Positions 15,901 through 24,432 are shown, numbered from the stretch's first letter. The stretch is DNA of 64,000 nucleotides from an uncultured Aquimarina sp. (GCA_947498785.1 CANMLS010000021.1:1-64000), one strand, 5' to 3'. Numbers and translations: made by a program. Notes: generated by a model not told the origin, from the sequence alone.

Positions 15901-17692
15901 ACAAAACATAGCCAATGCTAACAATGTCTGGACAAAACAGAACATACAATCTCTTTTGGTAAATATCATTAGTGAAAAAACAGGATACCCTGAAGAAATG
16001 CTAGGACTAGATATGGATCTCGAAGCCGACCTAAGTATAGATTCTATCAAAAGAATAGAAATTATTGGTGAACTGAGAACGCAATTAGGTGGGTTTAGTA
16101 AAACTGATAAAAATGAAGAAGCTCTTGTAGAAGAACTAGCCAGTATCAAAACACTTAATGCATTAGTAAATTGGATAACTGATGCATTAGGCGCAGATAA
16201 CAATGATATCCAAGATAAGAAAGATAATGCTCCTATAACAACTGCTACTGGAATCCCAACTAAAAAAGGAGATACCGAAAAACTGGTAAGATGGAGTTTT
16301 CAGTTAAAGACACAAAAAAAAGAAGGTCTGCATCAAAATGAACTTAATCAAAAACGATTTGCAATTACCGATGATGGAGGTATGTTATCAAAAATTGTAA
16401 AGACACAATTAGAAAAAAATGGAGCCATTGCTGATATTATTACCAATAATAGTGATGAACTTACAAATTATGATGGGCTTATTCTCTTAGATATTTTCTC
16501 TGCTTCAAAAAGACCAAAAATCATAGATTTTGTATCATTGGTAAAAAAATTAGATGCTAAAAATGTTCGTTGGATATACGTTATTTCAGACTTAAATAGC
16601 CACTTACAAACATCTAATGATATTCGAATGCTACGAAACCTTCAAGGGTACTCAGGTTTTCTAAAAAGTCTGGATAAAGAATGGCCTCAGGTTACTTGTC
16701 GAACTATTAATCTAGAAACAATAACCTCTCTAGAATTTGCCGCTAATATTATTAAAGAAGAATTACTACTTAGTGATAATCAAATAGAAGTTTTCTATAA
16801 AGATGGTAAAAGACAGATATTCGAACTCATCCCTACTACATTAATAAATAATGGAATCAGTCCCGAGGTGAAGCTGGATAAAGAGGCTGTAATACTTGTA
16901 TTGGGAGGAGCACAAGGAATTACGGCCGAAATGATTATTCGACTTTCTAGAGAATACCCTTGTAATTTTGTGTTGGTAGGCAGATCTTTAGATCCAAGAA
17001 ATTATAAAGAAGATCAATTCACATACTTAAAGTCTAAAGAGGAGATTAAAAAAGAATTAATCGCATTAAAAGTATTCAAAACACCTGCTGAAATTGAACA
17101 GGAAACAGGAAAGATTTTTAAGCGAAACCAAATTTTAAATACAATCAGAGCTTTAGAACTAAATGGAGCTACAGTAGACTATCAAGCAATAGATTTAAGA
17201 AACGAAGAAAAATTTAGTGGTCTTATCGATCACTTGAATATATCTTATAACCGGATAGATGGCGTCATTCATGGTGCTGGTCTATTAGAAGATAAATTGT
17301 TTGAAGACAAGACTACTGATTCTTTTGAACGTGTTTTTTCGACCAAAGTGAATCCAATAAGGATATTAGCAGAGAAACTTCCGAAGGATGTGCAGTTTGT
17401 CATATTATTTTCTAGTGTTGCCTCGGTATATGGTAATAAAGGGCAAACCGATTATGCTGCCGCTAATAGTGTACTTGATGAATATGCTCGTGAGCTCAAA
17501 CAAAAGTTAAAAGGTAAAGTAATTTCTATCAATTGGGGGCCGTGGAAAGGAGCGGGCATGGTATCCCCTACTTTAGAAAGAGAGTATAAAAAGCGAGGCA
17601 TTGCACTGATTCCGCTAGAAGAAGGTATGGAAACCTTTATAAACGAAATCAAATATGGAAAAGATAGTCAGGTACTCATCATGGCAGAGTAA
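9977..17692 (+). CDS. Iterative PUFA/PKS-type synthase: ER-like(NMO)x2-KS-AT-ACPx4-KR
   Basis: The 2571-residue multienzyme extends and reduces an acyl chain on built-in carriers. Domain order: a degenerate nitronate-monooxygenase-like half (about 1-210) and a full one (about 285-560, His428 in ECGGHVG), the fold of the PfaD enoyl reductase; KS (645-1085, Cys831, His966, His1006); AT (1183-1480, Ser1275 in GHSYGE, Arg1300, His1379), suited to malonyl-CoA; four ACPs with phosphopantetheine serines 1681, 1795, 1909 and 2023; and KR (about 2080-2571, GGAQGIT at 2310, Ser2479/2480, Tyr2493). ACPs of DSIK type plus this order relate it to PUFA synthases and heterocyst glycolipid synthases, not to modular PKS. 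No DH is present; it is supplied by the next gene, 25 bases downstream. Product unknown. Confidence 0.93.
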   Translation: MKPNQLIAVTPCEYPDTSLLSSFLKNNNVFPVIHLGNDLEKANETLFTITQRTTRTFGVCLASEITQNIQLPDQVQLVICSDASSIPLFNTKSVYLQVRKAEDSLQAEKYGATGIIVKGNEGAGLVGNESSFVLFQKVKKITKLPIWVQGGVGIHTTPALIMAGARGVVLDSQLALFPECTLPESTKEVFRKIDGTETQVIDGYRVLVRPNSPKSPKKEFSDIKPFLKSQEIDTGFLPLGQDISISKDLVSKYKTIKRFFFALQEAIHGHIRQAKNILPIAPDNAFSKEFKIKYPIAQGPMTRVSDVPEFANAVATSGGLPFIALSLVKGQKAIDMISETKKLAGDKTWGVGILGFASPELREEQMTYIKQAKPPVVLIAGGRPSQAKPLEEIGIKTFLHVPSTGLLDMFIKEGATGFVFEGRECGGHVGPLSSFVLWERQIERLLQEDNLEKFNILFAGGIHDDVSAAMISVMAAPLAIKGAKIGVLMGTSYLFTKEAVETGAILKQFQDQAIKHNDTVLLETAPGHETRCLETPFADFFEKEKEKYVQEGLDKKEIWLKLEQLNVGRLRIASKGIERKKDELIEIDTIEQLSSGMYMIGEVASLRDDVVTIKELHQNVARGNNTIIQKAKLPKYPKTNKKALDIAIVGMSCIFPDAKNIDEYWKNILLGKDCVSEVPDERWNKELYYDPNTTNGEKTPSKWGGFIPDIDFDPMEFGIPPQSLASIEPTQLLSLLVAKRALKDAGYLDSKFDKEDVSVIFGAEGGNDLATNYGFRCLLPQLFGEVPKEMDEALPKLTEDSFPGVLSNVTSGRITNRLDLGGRNYTVDAACASSLAAIDLACQELILEKSNMVLAGGVDLHNGINDYLMFSSTHALSRKGRCKTFDKDADGIALGEGIAVVVLKRLEDAKIDGDKIYAVIKGVGGSSDGKSLGLTAPRRKGQLKALERAYEQAGISPAEIGLIEAHGTGTVVGDKTEISALTDLMHQAGATVNQTHLGSVKTQIGHTKCAAGLAGVIKTALALYHGVKPPTIQLENPNPFYKQNSSPFAFNTKAGLWNSKKRIAGVSAFGFGGTNFHAILEANENQTTSTTVLKSWPSELFIFKGDTYNEASSLLVKIQQLLQENSDIPIKDIAFTLANINQKPTQLSIIAVSGKDLLQKITEVLSGRTPINVYKTDQKSGQVAFIFPGQGSQRVNMARDLFVAFPKMRAQLKEVPELENILFPTEVFDSASKNTQKEAIKDTTKAQPLLGIVDYAIAKQLKKLGIIPDMVAGHSYGELPALCFSNVFEEENLVPLSIQRATSILNAIEKDPGTMIAINVTKEILNPILKNHKDVYLVNLNSPKQLVCAGKTEAISAFADALKSEDISCKIIPVACAFHSPLISDAKENYNKILKEYTFNNPTIPVWSNTTAEIYPTDTAKIKERLTDHLVMPVKFSEQITNMYDQGARIFIEVGPGKVLSSLINATLGRDEVVLSTENKESQGIDYLLQTIAKYMATGRQVDIIKLFEDREVSIVDIEHPEKYTKSKTLWRINGHYAQPIYGKMPAQGAKPITQPIMNLNNRTSIPTPSNPIQGTEELVQEYMASINNIVNAQRDVILGYLGQNVTTSPIITNRATDKTVLLPIEGTKKPIAKPNNINTTVHSKKSLQEILLQIVTNKTGYPEEMLGLDMDMEADLSIDSIKRVEIIGELRTQLDGFSKSDKSEEALIEELTALKTLNSLLIWLEEHALKTPEVVQTQVAETTYKQQNITNTNNTWTKQNIQSLLVNIISEKTGYPEEMLGLDMDMEADLSIDSIKRIEIIGELRAQLGEFSKTDKSEEALVEELTALKTLNSLLQWLEEHAPKAPEVIQAEVVEITNERQNIANANNVWTKQNIQSLLVNIISEKTGYPEEMLGLDMDLEADLSIDSIKRIEIIGELRTQLGGFSKTDKNEEALVEELTALKTLNSLLQWLEEHAPKAPKVIQTEVVEITSERQNIANANNVWTKQNIQSLLVNIISEKTGYPEEMLGLDMDLEADLSIDSIKRIEIIGELRTQLGGFSKTDKNEEALVEELASIKTLNALVNWITDALGADNNDIQDKKDNAPITTATGIPTKKGDTEKLVRWSFQLKTQKKEGLHQNELNQKRFAITDDGGMLSKIVKTQLEKNGAIADIITNNSDELTNYDGLILLDIFSASKRPKIIDFVSLVKKLDAKNVRWIYVISDLNSHLQTSNDIRMLRNLQGYSGFLKSLDKEWPQVTCRTINLETITSLEFAANIIKEELLLSDNQIEVFYKDGKRQIFELIPTTLINNGISPEVKLDKEAVILVLGGAQGITAEMIIRLSREYPCNFVLVGRSLDPRNYKEDQFTYLKSKEEIKKELIALKVFKTPAEIEQETGKIFKRNQILNTIRALELNGATVDYQAIDLRNEEKFSGLIDHLNISYNRIDGVIHGAGLLEDKLFEDKTTDSFERVFSTKVNPIRILAEKLPKDVQFVILFSSVASVYGNKGQTDYAAANSVLDEYARELKQKLKGKVISINWGPWKGAGMVSPTLEREYKKRGIALIPLEEGMETFINEIKYGKDSQVLIMAE
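14903..16180 (+). repeat. Four tandem ACP-encoding repeats, 342-bp period
   Basis: The segment consists of four units of exactly 342 bases (114 codons), each encoding an ACP plus linker; anchor sequences fall at 15245, 15587 and 15929, and the serine codons keep the same spacing. Copies 2-4 are nearly identical even in the linker, while copy 1 is more diverged. The pattern suggests recent unequal crossing over or gene conversion. The last unit loses its linker where it passes into the KR region. Confidence 0.92.
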
Positions 17693-17717
17693 TTTTTAGA
17701 CATAAATCTCACAAAAA

Positions 17718-20700
17718 ATGAATCATAAAAATGATATTGCTATCGTGGGAATGTCTTGTACATTTCCCGGAGCAAAAGATATACATGCCTATTGGGATAA
17801 CATTAGAAATAAAGTAGATGCGATCTCGGATGTTCCTGAAAATCGATGGGAGCATCGCTACTACGACCCTTCTTCCTCTGCTATAGATCGATTTTATTGT
17901 AAAAGAGGGGGGTTTATAGATGACCTAGCTCAATTTAATCCTATGGATTTTGGTATTGTTCCAATCACTGTAGACGGAACAGAACCAGATCATCTTATTG
18001 CTCTAAAAATGGCAAAGGCAGCCCTAGAGGATGCTAATATATTCAATAAGCAATTCCCTCTGGATCAGACAGGTATTATTCTTGGTAAAGGTAATTATCT
18101 AAGTACAGGAATGACTCGTCTTGTCGAACAACTTAGAACAAGTGAACACCTAGTTAACTTACTTACAACCATAGCTCCAGATATTACATCATTAGATCTC
18201 GAAAAAATCAAAAAAGAATTTCAGAAACAAACAGGTCACTTTGGTGCTGATACAGCAATGGGGCTTATCCCTAATCTGGCTGCCTCATTGATCGCCAATC
18301 GACTCAACCTTGGAGGAACCGCCTATACATTGGATGCTGCCTGTGCAAGTTCACTAATCGCTGTAGACCATGCTGTTCAGGAATTGACAACCAGAAGATG
18401 CAACCTTGTTATTGCAGGAGGAATTCATTTATGCCAAAACGTAACTTTTTATAGTGTCTTTACACAACTTGGAGCATTATCAAAACAACAACAAATTAGG
18501 CCTTTTGATCAAAATGCAGATGGTTTATTAATTGGTGAAGGTTGTGGTATGGTTGTATTAAAAAGGTTAGAAGATGCAATGAATGATGAGGATAGAATTT
18601 ATGCTGTTATCAAAGGTGTTGGAGTTTCTAGCGATGGCTCGGCTACCAGTTTAATGAGCCCTTCAGTAACAGGACAATCAAAAGCCGTAGAACAGGCATG
18701 GGCTCAAGCTGGATTGAATCCAAAAGATGTTGGTTATATTGAAGCTCATGGAACAGGAACACCTCTTGGTGATGCTACAGAAATAGAAACCTTAAAAAAT
18801 ATATTTGGCAATAGATCAAATCGAATTCCAGCAGGGCTTGGTACGGTAAAATCAATGATCGGTCATACTATGCCAGCAGCAGGAATGGCAGGGTTAATAA
18901 AAACAGCAATGGCGCTATATTATGGTAAATTACCCCCTACTCTTCATTGTAAACAACCTCTAGAATCTATACAAAATAGTGGATTTAGTATCGTTTCTGA
19001 AATCAGTGATTGGGACCATTATGAGCTTCCCCGAATAGCAGGCGTTAATGCTTTTGGTTTTGGAGGAATTAATGCACATGTAGTCCTAGAAGGTTTTAAC
19101 ACTAGTACAAAAGCTTCAAGATATCATGATACTATTCCTAATCAGGAAATCTTTGATAAAGATGAGGTCTTATTACTCTCTCGAGAATCTTCAGAGGAAC
19201 TGATAACTGCATTAGAAAAAGGTGAATATTCTAGCGGAACAGGTACTCATCGCCTAGCACTATTTAACCCTACTCCTGACAGAATACAAAAAGCAATAAA
19301 AATTGTAAAAAAACAGATTCCATGGCGTAATCGAAGTGACATTTGGTATACTTCCTCACCCTTACTACAAAATAATAAAAAACTCTGTTTTTTGTTTCCT
19401 GGGCTAGATGCTTTGGCAAATCAAGATGTTGATGATATCTCTGCGTACTTTAATATCTCAAGATTACAGCATAGTGAATCTTCTGATCTTATAGAATCTA
19501 GTGTTCAGGTCTTTAAAAATAGCATGGTCATTGATACCGCTCTTAAACAATTAGGCATCATTCCTGATCATATCGCCGGGCATAGTTTAGGAGAATGGAT
19601 AGGGTGTTATTCTGCAGGAATTGCAGATGAGGTTTCTGTACTTAAAATGTTATCAGAATTTGATATAAATACGCTTCAAGTACCTGATGTATATTTTATG
19701 GCTGTTGGAGCTGGAGTAGATGTAATTAATCCTCTACTAGAAGCTATCAAAAATGTGTACCTTACTCACGATAATTGTTTACACCAAACCATTGTATGTG
19801 GTCCAGACAAAGAAATACGACAATTTTCAGAACTACTAAATGAAAAACAAATATTCAATCAAATATTACCTTTTCAATCTGGATTTCATTCTCCATTCTT
19901 TAAAGAATATAGTCATCAATTACTTGACAATTTAGAAATCCTAAAAAACAAACCTCAAACTTCAATTTGGTCAGCAACGACAGTAGCTCCTTATCCAGAG
20001 AATATAGAAGAAATACGTGATTTATCAATGCAACATTTGATAGAACCAGTGCGTTTTAAAGAGCTAATCAATACACTTTTTCATGAAGAAGATGTTTCCT
20101 TTTTTATACAAATTGGAAATGGTGGGTTAATTGGATTTACAGATGATACGCTAAAAGGACTAGCATATAGCGGGATCTCTGTTGGTTCAAAAAAACATTC
20201 TGGTATCAATCAATTACAACGTGTTATCGCTGCTCTTTTTGTAGAAGGAAAAACTGTGGACACTTCTTTTCTAAACATAAAAAAAGAAGACAAGAAGACT
20301 TATAGCATGAAACTACAACTTGGATTACCCTTGGTTAAAAAATTTGAAACCAAAGCCATATTACCAAAACAAGTATATAAAGGTGAAACTAAAACCTTGG
20401 ATACAAAAAAGGAAAAGGTATTACATCCTGTTCTTCAAAGTTTCCAACAAAATTTTGAAGTGATACAAAATGCACAAAAAGAAATTACTACCGCACTTAA
20501 GGATCAATTTATTACCAAAGATCATCTATTTTATCAAAATGAAGTAGAGCTTGAAGAATCTCCTTCTTTCGTTGATTTTGAAAAGCCCATAGAGCTCTCA
20601 TTAGAGGTTTATCCAGAACTTATGGATCATTCTATGTATAAGCAAAAACCCAAATGGCCATACATTGGAGATAATTTCCCTGTTGTTCCTATGACTATGC

Positions 20701-22025
20701 TTATAGAACTAATGGCAGAGGCAGTAAAAGAAAATATCACTAACCACAAAATCATAAAAATAAACAATATTCAGGCATTCAAATGGACAGATGTTACTTC
20801 ACCAATACATTTAACTTTAAAAGGTACATGGAAGGATAAGAATCAAATTAATGTACGCTTAGGAGATTATGCCATTGCAGATATCACCATTGCAAAATCA
20901 TTTGAAAATCTGCCTCATAACAATATCTGTAATATTGGAGAACCGATAGAAATTTCCTTAACAGAAAAAGAGATTTACGAAAAAAACTACATGTTTCATG
21001 GGCCTGATTATCAGGGAATTGAAAAAATCATAGCGATCGGAAATAAAGGAATGAAAGCTATAATCAAAACTAGTACAGGTAAAGGTTCCTTACTTGACAA
21101 TGCTGGTCAGATATTTGGATTATGGTCGCATCTTGCAATACCAAATGATCATGTTGCTTTTCCTATAAAAATAAAAGAAATTGAGTTTTATGATGAATTT
21201 ACAAAACAAAGTGATCCTTTAGAATGTAGTTGTGAGCTTGTAGAGGAAACTGAAGATTTTTTAACCTGTAACATGATTCTTAATCGTAATAATCGTCCTT
21301 GGGCAATTATTAAAGGATGGAGAAACAAACGATTAGGTTTTGACAAAAAACTATGGAATACTTCATTGTCTATTCATGAACACAAATTGTCAGATGAACT
21401 TCTACCTAATATATTCGTGTTTGAAGATACTTACAAGAGAAGTGCTGCATGGGATTATATTAAGAAAAAATATCTTAATATGCCCGAGAAAAAATATTTG
21501 GAGTCTTTACCACTATCTAGAGCAAAACAATGGTTAATGGGTAGAGTTGCAGCAAAAGATGCCGTTCTAAACGCCCTAAAACAGCATACTAATACCAATT
21601 ATTTTCCTGCAGAAATCCGAGTGAAATCAAAACAAAACGGTAGCCCTTATATAGTAGGAGAAGATACAAAAATACCTGAAATCCATATTTCAATTGCACA
21701 TAAAGATAAAATTGCAATAGCTATTGCCTCTTTGGTTACTCAAACAGGGATTGACATTGAAGAGATTAAAGATCGAGGTTCTGGTTTTCTTGAGTTATCA
21801 TTTCACCCCCAAGAAATTGAACTAATTTCTAAAAAATCAGACCTCTGGGAGTCGGCCACACGTGCATGGGTAGCCAAAGAATCTTATGGCAAAAGTATTG
21901 ATCTTGGGCTTCAGGGTAATCCAAAAAAATATTGCATAACAGAAATTAACGGAGATAATCTTCGCATCGATAATACATGGATTAAAACTAAAAAACACAA
22001 AAATTATATAATAGGATGGATATAG
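17718..22025 (+). CDS. Synthase subunit: KS-AT(atypical)-DH-phosphopantetheinyl transferase
   Basis: The 1435-residue protein complements the upstream synthase. Domains: KS (1-450, Cys209, His344, His383, so catalytically complete and not a chain-length factor); AT-like (about 545-840, Ser623 in GHSLGE, His724); PKS-type double-hotdog DH (about 930-1215, His971 in the MDHSMYKQ motif, Asp1127 in LLDNAGQ); and a Sfp/PfaE-type phosphopantetheinyl transferase (about 1255-1435, Asp1346 in GIDIEE, WVAKES with Lys1387/Glu1388). The AT lacks the usual GQGSQ motif (PGLDAL instead) and has Phe where malonyl-specific ATs keep Arg, so it may load a starter or act in transfer or release. The fused transferase would activate all five ACPs. 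Its last 10 bases overlap the next gene. Confidence 0.92.
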   Translation: MNHKNDIAIVGMSCTFPGAKDIHAYWDNIRNKVDAISDVPENRWEHRYYDPSSSAIDRFYCKRGGFIDDLAQFNPMDFGIVPITVDGTEPDHLIALKMAKAALEDANIFNKQFPLDQTGIILGKGNYLSTGMTRLVEQLRTSEHLVNLLTTIAPDITSLDLEKIKKEFQKQTGHFGADTAMGLIPNLAASLIANRLNLGGTAYTLDAACASSLIAVDHAVQELTTRRCNLVIAGGIHLCQNVTFYSVFTQLGALSKQQQIRPFDQNADGLLIGEGCGMVVLKRLEDAMNDEDRIYAVIKGVGVSSDGSATSLMSPSVTGQSKAVEQAWAQAGLNPKDVGYIEAHGTGTPLGDATEIETLKNIFGNRSNRIPAGLGTVKSMIGHTMPAAGMAGLIKTAMALYYGKLPPTLHCKQPLESIQNSGFSIVSEISDWDHYELPRIAGVNAFGFGGINAHVVLEGFNTSTKASRYHDTIPNQEIFDKDEVLLLSRESSEELITALEKGEYSSGTGTHRLALFNPTPDRIQKAIKIVKKQIPWRNRSDIWYTSSPLLQNNKKLCFLFPGLDALANQDVDDISAYFNISRLQHSESSDLIESSVQVFKNSMVIDTALKQLGIIPDHIAGHSLGEWIGCYSAGIADEVSVLKMLSEFDINTLQVPDVYFMAVGAGVDVINPLLEAIKNVYLTHDNCLHQTIVCGPDKEIRQFSELLNEKQIFNQILPFQSGFHSPFFKEYSHQLLDNLEILKNKPQTSIWSATTVAPYPENIEEIRDLSMQHLIEPVRFKELINTLFHEEDVSFFIQIGNGGLIGFTDDTLKGLAYSGISVGSKKHSGINQLQRVIAALFVEGKTVDTSFLNIKKEDKKTYSMKLQLGLPLVKKFETKAILPKQVYKGETKTLDTKKEKVLHPVLQSFQQNFEVIQNAQKEITTALKDQFITKDHLFYQNEVELEESPSFVDFEKPIELSLEVYPELMDHSMYKQKPKWPYIGDNFPVVPMTMLIELMAEAVKENITNHKIIKINNIQAFKWTDVTSPIHLTLKGTWKDKNQINVRLGDYAIADITIAKSFENLPHNNICNIGEPIEISLTEKEIYEKNYMFHGPDYQGIEKIIAIGNKGMKAIIKTSTGKGSLLDNAGQIFGLWSHLAIPNDHVAFPIKIKEIEFYDEFTKQSDPLECSCELVEETEDFLTCNMILNRNNRPWAIIKGWRNKRLGFDKKLWNTSLSIHEHKLSDELLPNIFVFEDTYKRSAAWDYIKKKYLNMPEKKYLESLPLSRAKQWLMGRVAAKDAVLNALKQHTNTNYFPAEIRVKSKQNGSPYIVGEDTKIPEIHISIAHKDKIAIAIASLVTQTGIDIEEIKDRGSGFLELSFHPQEIELISKKSDLWESATRAWVAKESYGKSIDLGLQGNPKKYCITEINGDNLRIDNTWIKTKKHKNYIIGWI

Positions 22026-22324
22026 TTAACCAACAAAACGAAACAAAAGCAAGCATAACCTCATCATTAAAAAAGATTATTGTCGAAGTTATTGGTGAAG
22101 ATTTCATATCAGAAGAAGAAATCAACATAGAGAATACATTTACAGAAGATCTTGAGATGGAGAGTATAGAAATAGTACAGTTCGCAGATCTTGTGAAATC
22201 CAAATATGGTGAGAAAGCAAACTTAACAAAATGGATGTCTGATATGGATCTTGATCAAATTATACATCTAAAATTACAAGAAGTAATTGATTTTATAAAT
22301 CAAGAGATTTCTGGACAGAATTAA
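22016..22324 (+). CDS. Discrete acyl carrier protein
   Basis: The 102-residue acidic product has the four-helix ACP fold, with the phosphopantetheine serine at residue 50 in DLEMESIEIV. It differs clearly from the four built-in ACPs (DSIK type), so it probably serves another step: starter delivery, chain hand-over to the hydrolase, or transfer to the glycosylated acceptor. The ATG lies inside the end of the synthase gene (10-base overlap), suggesting translational coupling. A C-terminal extension (WMSDMDLDQIIHLKLQEVIDFI) follows the usual helix 3. Confidence 0.9.
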   Translation: MDIVNQQNETKASITSSLKKIIVEVIGEDFISEEEINIENTFTEDLEMESIEIVQFADLVKSKYGEKANLTKWMSDMDLDQIIHLKLQEVIDFINQEISGQN

Positions 22325-22351
22325 GCAAAAATAGTTATAAAGCAATATAAT

Positions 22352-23173
22352 ATGGCAACTATAAAAGTAAACGGACTTAAAGTTCATGTTCAACAATTAA
22401 ATCCAAAAGGCTCAGAAACAATCATTTTAATCCCTGGATTATTAGGTAATCTAGCACAATGGTACTTTAATTTTGCTCCTATCCTTGCAAAAAAATATCA
22501 TGTTGTGATGTATGATCTAAAAAGTCATGGAAAAAGTGAAAAAGGAAAAAGTGGATTTGATCTCTCAAATATGGCGACAGACCTCTTGGGATTAATGAAT
22601 CAACTACATATAGAAAAAACTCATATTGTTGGTTATAGCTTTGGTGCACAGATAGCCATAAAATTTGCTATTGAATATGGAGATCGCTGTGGTCAAATAG
22701 CAATTCTTGAAGCACCAAGCCCCAAACACTCTATGGTATATGAAGTAATGCGAGAACACAATTTAAAAACTCTGGATGAAGTAAAGAAACAACTTCCATC
22801 AATAGTAATCGATAAAGTAAAAAATCAATTTTCTGAAGATCAAAAAACTTCAAAAGGAGCAAAACGCATCCTAAAATCAACCATGAAAGTTTTTCAACAT
22901 CTTTGCTGGGAAACTACACTTATTAATGATTTGGATCAAGAGCAAGATTTTGAAGAAGAAGACCTTCATAATATAGCTGCAAATACATTACTATTATACG
23001 GTACGGATTCTGATTGTCTAGAAGAATCAAATAAGTTAAATAAATGGATTCCTTCTACGCACTATATTTTAAAAAAAGGAGGGCATTGGTATACTCTTGA
23101 AAATCCCATAGAAGTTGCTGAAGATGTCACTCATTTTTTTAATACTTCTGAACATAATATTTTTTTCAATTAA
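22352..23173 (+). CDS. Alpha/beta hydrolase, probable thioesterase or acyltransferase of the cluster
   Basis: The 273-residue product has the alpha/beta-hydrolase fold: an oxyanion region at IPGLLGNLAQW, nucleophile Ser96 in GYSFGA, an acid in GTDSD (219-221) and His245 in GGHW. Such enzymes release acyl chains from a carrier by hydrolysis or transfer. The synthase has no terminal thioesterase, and this gene follows the discrete ACP by 27 bases, so chain release is the best guess. No signal peptide is seen; it should be cytosolic. Confidence 0.85.
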   Translation: MATIKVNGLKVHVQQLNPKGSETIILIPGLLGNLAQWYFNFAPILAKKYHVVMYDLKSHGKSEKGKSGFDLSNMATDLLGLMNQLHIEKTHIVGYSFGAQIAIKFAIEYGDRCGQIAILEAPSPKHSMVYEVMREHNLKTLDEVKKQLPSIVIDKVKNQFSEDQKTSKGAKRILKSTMKVFQHLCWETTLINDLDQEQDFEEEDLHNIAANTLLLYGTDSDCLEESNKLNKWIPSTHYILKKGGHWYTLENPIEVAEDVTHFFNTSEHNIFFN

Positions 23174-23195
23174 CAGTAATAAATCCATATAAAAC

Positions 23196-24401
23196 ATGGT
23201 CAAATTTCTATTTGTTGTTCCTCCTTTTTGGGGGCATATCAACCCTACACTAAGCTTGGGTAAAGCACTTCATAAAGCAGGGCATTCTGTATCATGGGCT
23301 AGTATGATTGACCTTAATCATCTCATCCCTGATGGTACTGTATGCTATCAATTTCAGGATGTAGAATCTATTCAAAATGAGTTTGACACAACATATTTTG
23401 AAGAAGTAAAAAGAAAAGGGCAAGGAGTCTTTGGAATACAAAGTATACAGTACTTATATGAAAAAGTATTAATCCCTTTGGGTCTTTATATGGGACAATG
23501 TTTACCCAAAATCATAAACGATTTTAATCCTGATATTATTATCAATGATCATCAGGCATTTGCGGGAGCAATATGTGCAGTAAAGCATTCCATTCCTTAT
23601 GCTACCTCAATAACAGCTCCTGCAGCAATAACTGCTTCAATAGATTTTCCAAAATTTCTTGAATGGGAAACAGAACAAATCATAATGTTACAAAAAAGTT
23701 TAGGTGTAACTGCAGAGACTTCATTAGCTTGTTCTAAGAATATTTCCTTAGTTTTCTCTTCCAAAGAATTCTTAAGCATAAACGATATCCCTCCACATTA
23801 TAAATTTGTTGGTCCGCTAATAGAAGATAGGCCAACAGATGCTTCTTTTGATTGGGAACATTTAAAAAAAATAACTCTTCCAAAAGTATTAATTTCTATT
23901 GGCACAGTATTTTCTACAGCATCCAAAAAGGATTTTTTTCTAAAGGTTATTGAAGCTTTTAAAGATGCTAATTATTGTATTATATTAGTTGCAGACCCTA
24001 CCTTATTCGAAAAATGGCCTGATAACTTTATTGTACAATCTAATGTGCCACAACTACAATTATTACCACATATTCAAGCCGTAATTTGCCATGCTGGGCA
24101 TAATACTGTTTGCGAAACTATGGCACATGGACTTCCTCTTGTTGTTATTCCTATAGCTTTTGATCAATCTCATGTTGCTACCAGAGTAGAAGAGTTAGGT
24201 TGTGGAATTCGATTAAAATTTAAACGTTTAAAATCTAATCATTTGTTTACAGCATTGACAAAAGTTATTGAAGATACATCATATAGTAGATCTTCTCAAC
24301 AAATTGGAAATTCATTCAAAAAAGCTGGAGGAATACCTATAGCACTAAAATTGTTGGATGCCTTTACAAATAGTCTAATTACAAAAGAAGAATCTATGTA
24401 A
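23196..24401 (+). CDS. Family 1 (MGT/UGT-type) glycosyltransferase
   Basis: The 401-residue product has the GT-B fold of macrolide- and lipid-type glycosyltransferases. The N-terminal acceptor domain opens with FVVPPFWGHINPTLSLGKAL, and the C-terminal sugar-nucleotide site holds HAGHNTVCETMAHGLPLVVIP (from about residue 299) and the FDQ triad. These enzymes attach sugars to small lipophilic acceptors. Its place 22 bases after the hydrolase makes the synthase product the probable acceptor, giving a glycolipid or glycosylated polyketide. The sugar donor cannot be read from the sequence. Confidence 0.88.
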   Translation: MVKFLFVVPPFWGHINPTLSLGKALHKAGHSVSWASMIDLNHLIPDGTVCYQFQDVESIQNEFDTTYFEEVKRKGQGVFGIQSIQYLYEKVLIPLGLYMGQCLPKIINDFNPDIIINDHQAFAGAICAVKHSIPYATSITAPAAITASIDFPKFLEWETEQIIMLQKSLGVTAETSLACSKNISLVFSSKEFLSINDIPPHYKFVGPLIEDRPTDASFDWEHLKKITLPKVLISIGTVFSTASKKDFFLKVIEAFKDANYCIILVADPTLFEKWPDNFIVQSNVPQLQLLPHIQAVICHAGHNTVCETMAHGLPLVVIPIAFDQSHVATRVEELGCGIRLKFKRLKSNHLFTALTKVIEDTSYSRSSQQIGNSFKKAGGIPIALKLLDAFTNSLITKEESM

Positions 24402-24432
24402 ATCAAAAATTTATTATGACATCATTTTAAAT

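Noticed and set aside
14903..16180. Periodic repeats that could suggest a CRISPR or satellite array
   Set aside because: The units are 342 bases, in frame, and encode ACP domains; there are no short repeats with unique spacers.
15397..16203. 268-codon open frame on the minus strand across the ACP repeats
   Set aside because: It is the antisense shadow of the 342-bp repeats; its own repetition follows from the ACP coding and it has no family features.
17718..19080. Second KS as a chain-length factor, as in PfaC
   Set aside because: It keeps Cys209 and both histidines, so it should be an active ketosynthase.
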